Assembly: GCA_963823275.1 (NCBI GenBank)
Contig: CAWGKW010000001.1
Span: 1,054,001 to 1,118,000, forward strand
Reading direction: 5' to 3'
Source of the DNA: RHKX01 sp963823275
GTDB lineage: Bacteria > Actinomycetota > Thermoleophilia > Solirubrobacterales > 70-9
DNA length: 64,000 nucleotides
The translations under genes were made by a program, and so were the position numbers. The notes beneath the pieces are model-generated. The model was not told where the DNA came from. It was given only the letters and a program-made list of their open reading frames with translations, and did not search any database. Of this stretch, positions 60,387 through 64,000 are shown piece after piece (within the stretch, counting starts at the first letter, position 1; the number at the start of each line of letters is the position of its first letter).

Positions 60387-62267
60387 CTACGGCTGCCGAA
60401 TCCTGAGCAGGCGGTCCGCGCTGATGCCGCTCCGCTTGCTCCTGGTCCCGTCGGGCCAGAGGACCACGAGGCGCTCGATCCGCGACTCATCTCCGAGCCC
60501 CCAATAGAGGCGGTAGTGGCCGGTCGACTCCCGCGAGTCGTCGCTCTGGCCGACCCATCCGTAGCTCCAACCGTTGGCCGTCTGCACCCGCACGCTCGCT
60601 CCGATCGCCTCATGGTTGGCGTCGGGGCCGATCAGATCGACCTCCAGCCAATGTCGATCGCCGGAGTTGTTGAGCCGGGCGTCGATCAGTTGCTCGGCCG
60701 CGAACTCGCCGCGACCCCGAGCGCTGATCACGTCGCGCCGGCCGTCGCCGTTGAGGTCGGGCCAGGAGACGGTGGCGAACCTGATCCGCCCATCGACGAG
60801 CGGCCCGAACTCGAGCCGGCCGGTGCGCTTGTACGAGGTCGCATGCTCACCGTCCGATTTCTGAATCCCCTGCGGCATCAGGTCGAGATCGAGGTCGCCG
60901 TCGTTGTCGTAGTCGACGAAGGATGCTGCGTAGGAGCGCTTGCGAGGCAGATTGAGCAGCTCGGGGTCCCGGCGCCGAAGCCGGCCGTCGACATTGCGGA
61001 CCATGGTGTTGCCCGCCGGGGAGGCGGCGAACAGATCGAGGTCGCCGTCGTTGTCGTAGTCGCCGAGGGCGATGTGCTCGATCGGGCTCTCGCCGTTGAG
61101 CATCGGCAATTCCTGGACGAGGCTCCAAGCCCCCGCCGAGTTGCGCCAGACCCCGAGCGTCCGGCCGCTCGCGGCCACGATCTCGGGTCGGCGGTCGCCC
61201 TGCAGGTCGATCACCCGGTAGGTACTCGCCGGCGCCGGCGGCGCCGGGCCGGAGGTGAAGTGGCCGTCGCCGTCGCCGAGGTAGATCCGCGGCTCGTCGG
61301 CCTCGCACGACTCGAAGAGATCGAGGTCGCCGTCGCCGTCGAAGTCGGCCACATCAACCCCTCGCCCTCGGCAGGTGCCCTTGATCAGCCCGCTCCCTGC
61401 GGTCGAGGTCAGGTAACCGGCGCCTGGGCGCGCGAGCAGCAGCTCGTCGTTCTGCCTGCCGGTGAAGAAGGGGTCGAGGATCTCGCCTCCGAGCCCGCCG
61501 GTGGCGATGAACAGGTCGCGACGCCCATCGCCGTCGAAGTCGCCGAAGCCGAAGCCGTGGCGGTCGCGCAGGTTGAGCTCGAAGCTGCGGCTCGATGCCG
61601 GGACCGCGTCGGCGCCGACCTTGATCTCCCTGGGCGCCGTCGGGGGGTCGATCGAGACCTCGATCGGCAGGTCGAGATGGGCGACCGTGACGTCGATCGC
61701 AGCCCCCGGGCCGGCGTCGAAGTCGAGCGTGGGGAGGCCCTCCGGAGTGCTGCCGATGCTCACGGTCGCGCCCTCGGAGCGCTCCACCTGCAGGTCCTCG
61801 GCGGTGAACGTCAGCGTGCCCGATGCCGAGGCACCGGTCGTGCGGATCTGAAAGGGATCCCGCGGCTCCGGGCGGGTCGTCGCGAACAGGTAGACGCCGG
61901 GTGTGGAGATATCGGGGCTCCGGCGAAGTGCCTCGAAGCCCGGGAAGTCCTGGGTCGGGCTGAGGCCCGCCTGGACCAGCGACTCGGCCAGTCCACCGAT
62001 ACCGTCGCCGCGCAGCAGGCTGGATTCGAACTTGTGATTGGTCGTGAACAAGTCGAGGTTGCCGTCGCCGTCGTAGTCGACTGCGCCGAGGTCGAAGAGC
62101 TTCAGGCCCTGTACGGCCGAGGTGTCCAGCCTCGGCCATGCGCGGGCCTCGGCGGGATCGGGCGAGAGGGCCGCCGCCACAAGCAGGGTCGAGAGGACGA
62201 GCGAGAGGGCAATCGACGCGTCGCAGGTCCGGCCTCCACGGCTTCGTAGCTTGATCGGGGCGAACAT
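60387..62267 (-). CDS. Secreted FG-GAP/VCBS repeat protein with UnbV-like C-terminus
   Basis: 626 residues. Signal peptide (ALSLVLSTLLVAAALS). Seven or so calcium-binding repeats of type DYDGDGNLDLF (about residue 65), DFDGDGRRDLF, DFDGDGDLDLF, DYDNDGDLDLF, DYDNDGDLDLD and DLNGDGRRDV form a beta-propeller. The end (NSGDRHWLEVDLIG, IERLVVLWPDGTRSKRS) is an ASPIC/UnbV domain. Such proteins are surface or secreted binding proteins. ATG 62267 with a GGAG element in the leader. Longer upstream frame is only shadow. Confidence 0.87.
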   Translation of the reverse strand: MFAPIKLRSRGGRTCDASIALSLVLSTLLVAAALSPDPAEARAWPRLDTSAVQGLKLFDLGAVDYDGDGNLDLFTTNHKFESSLLRGDGIGGLAESLVQAGLSPTQDFPGFEALRRSPDISTPGVYLFATTRPEPRDPFQIRTTGASASGTLTFTAEDLQVERSEGATVSIGSTPEGLPTLDFDAGPGAAIDVTVAHLDLPIEVSIDPPTAPREIKVGADAVPASSRSFELNLRDRHGFGFGDFDGDGRRDLFIATGGLGGEILDPFFTGRQNDELLLARPGAGYLTSTAGSGLIKGTCRGRGVDVADFDGDGDLDLFESCEADEPRIYLGDGDGHFTSGPAPPAPASTYRVIDLQGDRRPEIVAASGRTLGVWRNSAGAWSLVQELPMLNGESPIEHIALGDYDNDGDLDLFAASPAGNTMVRNVDGRLRRRDPELLNLPRKRSYAASFVDYDNDGDLDLDLMPQGIQKSDGEHATSYKRTGRLEFGPLVDGRIRFATVSWPDLNGDGRRDVISARGRGEFAAEQLIDARLNNSGDRHWLEVDLIGPDANHEAIGASVRVQTANGWSYGWVGQSDDSRESTGHYRLYWGLGDESRIERLVVLWPDGTRSKRSGISADRLLRIRQP

Positions 62268-62327
62268 CTCTCCTGCAGATAACCACGCCGGCCGACGACC
62301 GTTGCGGTACGGGCCAATCCCAGTCGC

Positions 62328-62333
62328 TAGATT
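62328..62333 (+). promoter_or_regulatory. Probable -10 of tRNA-Leu
   Basis: TAGATT, ten bases before the mature tRNA. Confidence 0.45.
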
Positions 62334-62343
62334 TCCCGGTCCC

Positions 62344-62427
<84 letters not shown>

Positions 62428-62472
62428 TCGACACCTCGCTCGCCCATCCGTTCATTCGGGCGGCCGAAGGTT

Positions 62473-63159
62473 TCAATCGTCGCGCAGGCCCGCCCACCAG
62501 CGGTCGAACAGGACATCCGCGGCCTCGGCGGCCGCACGGGCGGCCATCCGGCCCTCGGCCGCGACTCCCGATGGCGTGATCCCGAGCGGCGCAAGTCGCT
62601 CCTCGTCGGCCTTGACCCAGGCGTTGGCGATCTCCGGGGTGGCCTCGGGGTGGAACTGAAGGCCGAGGCTCTTGCCGAGCTTGAAGGCCGCCGTCCCGGC
62701 GGCGGATCGGGCGATCTCCTCGGCCCCCTTGGGAAGCGCGAACTGGTCGTAGTGGAAGTGGAGCCAGGGCCCAGCCGGAATCTCGTGGTCCCGCTCGCTC
62801 TCGATCTCCAACCAGCCGACCTCGGGCGGGTCGGCGCGAGCGATCGGTGCTCCGGCGGCGGCCGCGAGCGCCTGCCCGCCGAAGCAGAGCCCGAGGATCG
62901 GGACATCGCGATCCAGCGCGGCGCGGAGAAACGCGACCTCCTCGTCGACCCACTCGGGGGCGGTCGACGCACCCGGAGCATGATCTGAGCCCAGCGAGCA
63001 GATCCAGGCAAAGGCGTCGGGATCAGCGGGCAGCTCGTCCTCCCAGACGTGCCATACGCGGTAGAGGATGTCGCGGTGATCACACCAGTGAGCGAACAGC
63101 GCCGCCGGCGCGCCCTCCTCGTGCTGGAGGATCAATCCTGCTCTCTCGCTGCGATCCAT
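62473..63159 (-). CDS. Class I glutamine amidotransferase domain protein
   Basis: 228 residues. Catalytic Cys in ILGLCFGGQAL (about 87-97), His and Glu in LGLQFHPEATPE (about 170-181). It matches stand-alone GMP-synthase-like amidotransferases, which release ammonia from glutamine or hydrolyse related amides; the acceptor partner is not encoded nearby. TAATCT lies six bases before the ATG. Confidence 0.88.
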   Translation of the reverse strand: MDRSERAGLILQHEEGAPAALFAHWCDHRDILYRVWHVWEDELPADPDAFAWICSLGSDHAPGASTAPEWVDEEVAFLRAALDRDVPILGLCFGGQALAAAAGAPIARADPPEVGWLEIESERDHEIPAGPWLHFHYDQFALPKGAEEIARSAAGTAAFKLGKSLGLQFHPEATPEIANAWVKADEERLAPLGITPSGVAAEGRMAARAAAEAADVLFDRWWAGLRDD

Positions 63160-63165
63160 CCCCGT

Positions 63166-63171
63166 AGATTA
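63166..63171 (-). promoter_or_regulatory. Leaderless-type -10 before amidotransferase gene
   Basis: TAATCT on the minus strand, six bases before ATG 63159. Confidence 0.5.
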
Positions 63172-63232
63172 TTTCCGTGCGGCCCGGTCGGATGGAGGTT
63201 GTGGCCATCTCTGAACAAGTTCATGAACCGGA

Positions 63233-64000
63233 TCAGGAAGCGGAGGGGCCGGTTCCCGTGGTTGAGCCGGCCGGGCGGCGATCTCGCCGAGGAGCGGGGC
63301 CGCCACTTCGCGACGACGGCCTGAGCTCGCTGACGAGCGACGCAGCGGCGAAGATCGCGATCGCGCACAGGGCGATCGAGGCCCCCGCCGCGATGTTGGC
63401 GAAGTAGCTCACGTAGATCCCGGCGAAACCCGCGGCGGCTGCGGCTGCGGCGGCAAGGGCTTGCGCCCCGGCAAGGCTGGAGGTGAGTCGCAGCGCCGCG
63501 GCCGCGGGGGCGACGACGATCGCGACCACGAGCAGGTTGCCGAGGGCCTGGACGGCGATCAGCACGGTCAGGGCCAGCAGCGCCATCAGCAGCCGAGCGG
63601 CACTCGGGTTGCTGCCGCCAAGGCTGTGAGCCGTCTGCGGGTCGAAGCCTGAGAGCGCCAGCGAGCGATGACCGTAGGCGAGTGCGATCAGCGCCACGAA
63701 CGCGAGGCCCGACGACGCGAGCAGGTCCGATCTCGACACGCTCAGCGGGTCCCCGAACAGCAGCTCTCCCAGCCGCAGTGGTGCCTCGGGCGAAAGGGCC
63801 AGCAGCGATCCGGCACCGAACAGCGTTGTCACCGTCACCGCCACGGCGACGTCGGAGCTGACCGCCGACTGGCGCGATGCGGCGGCGATGCAGGCGGCCG
63901 CGATCGCCAGGCCGGCTGCGGCCCCGACGCCGAGCGGGATCGAGATCAGCGAGGCGATAACGAGTCCCGGGAGCATCGAATGAGCGATCGACTCGGCGGC
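63233..64000 (-). CDS. Metal ABC transporter permease (ZnuB/MntB family), partial
   Basis: 256 residues visible; the 5' end lies beyond the window, since the frame remains open to 64000 (AESIAHSMLPGLVIAS just inside the edge is the usual early motif). About seven membrane segments and the conserved ALGNLLVVAIVVAPAAAALRL region. Family members import zinc or manganese with an ATPase and binding protein. A Ser/Pro/Arg-rich tail ends the protein. Confidence 0.9.
   Translation of the reverse strand, partial: AAESIAHSMLPGLVIASLISIPLGVGAAAGLAIAAACIAAASRQSAVSSDVAVAVTVTTLFGAGSLLALSPEAPLRLGELLFGDPLSVSRSDLLASSGLAFVALIALAYGHRSLALSGFDPQTAHSLGGSNPSAARLLMALLALTVLIAVQALGNLLVVAIVVAPAAAALRLTSSLAGAQALAAAAAAAAGFAGIYVSYFANIAAGASIALCAIAIFAAASLVSELRPSSRSGGPAPRRDRRPAGSTTGTGPSAS

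Noticed and set aside
60516..62249. 577-codon plus-strand frame opposite the FG-GAP gene
   Set aside because: Shadow of Asp/Gly-rich repeats; low complexity with no motif.

Overview
The window is GC-rich bacterial chromosome with dense, mostly co-directional gene blocks, GTG/TTG starts, many 4-bp stop/start overlaps and many apparently leaderless genes. Gene content (HPF protein with two C-terminal domains, TreT-type trehalose synthase, MoaD-MoaE fusion, DUF6458, M50/CBS protease, MMPL exporter) points to an actinobacterium, perhaps Thermoleophilia; this is inference, as no rRNA is present. There are no insertion sequences, phage genes or CRISPR arrays.

Layout. 0-6 kb: ribosome hibernation factor, a TetR/hydrolase divergent pair with a clear operator, a Pit phosphate transporter with its PhoU-like partner, a secreted kelch protein and a SixA-type phosphatase. 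6-18 kb: a GNAT/acyl-CoA synthetase fusion, then a long minus-strand block (PRTase-hydrolase, erythromycin-esterase-like protein, M50 protease, DUF547, TreT, pyruvate phosphate dikinase) that resembles mycobacterial dormancy genes. 18-25 kb: glycosyltransferase, TRIC channel, GreA, GH25 lysozyme and a secreted GDPD fusion. 24-32 kb: moaA, HNH nuclease, Baeyer-Villiger-type monooxygenase, then a molybdenum module (HTH-TOBE regulator, MOT1-like molybdate transporter, DUF6457 protein, molybdopterin oxidoreductase). 32-43 kb: central carbon genes gnd-zwf-tal-pgi and ROK-tkt-rpiB, flanking a second ROK kinase and a cyclase. 43-50 kb: molybdenum cofactor cluster fdhD, fdhF/ydeP, mobA, moeA, moaD-moaE-moaC, mogA. 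50-64 kb: metallophosphoesterase, an aldehyde dehydrogenase-GMC oxidoreductase fusion, an MMPL transporter, an epimerase, tRNA-Glu and tRNA-Leu, an FG-GAP protein, a glutamine amidotransferase and a partial metal ABC permease.

How the genes work together. Molybdate uptake (27.9 kb), its likely TOBE regulator, MoaA (24.3 kb) and the later cofactor steps (46-50 kb) supply two Fe-S/molybdopterin oxidoreductases (29.4 and 44.1 kb), the second paired with the sulfur-transfer protein FdhD. The zwf/gnd/tal/tkt/rpiB/pgi set covers most of the pentose phosphate pathway and its link to glucose-6-phosphate; two ROK kinases may supply phosphorylated sugar.

Sequence quality matters. Eight conserved genes (ppdK, the monooxygenase, tkt, fdhF, mobA, moeA, moaD/E, mogA) are broken by about thirty single-base frameshifts, nearly all resolving as one extra base, while the protein sequence on either side stays conserved. 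I read these as consensus errors rather than gene decay and annotate each gene as one unit. The most interesting biology is the MoaD-MoaE-MoaC fusion with an internal ribosome binding site, the 1166-residue ALDH-GMC fusion, the molybdate regulator/transporter module with a palindromic operator, and the widespread TANNNT-plus-6-to-9-nt leaderless promoter pattern.
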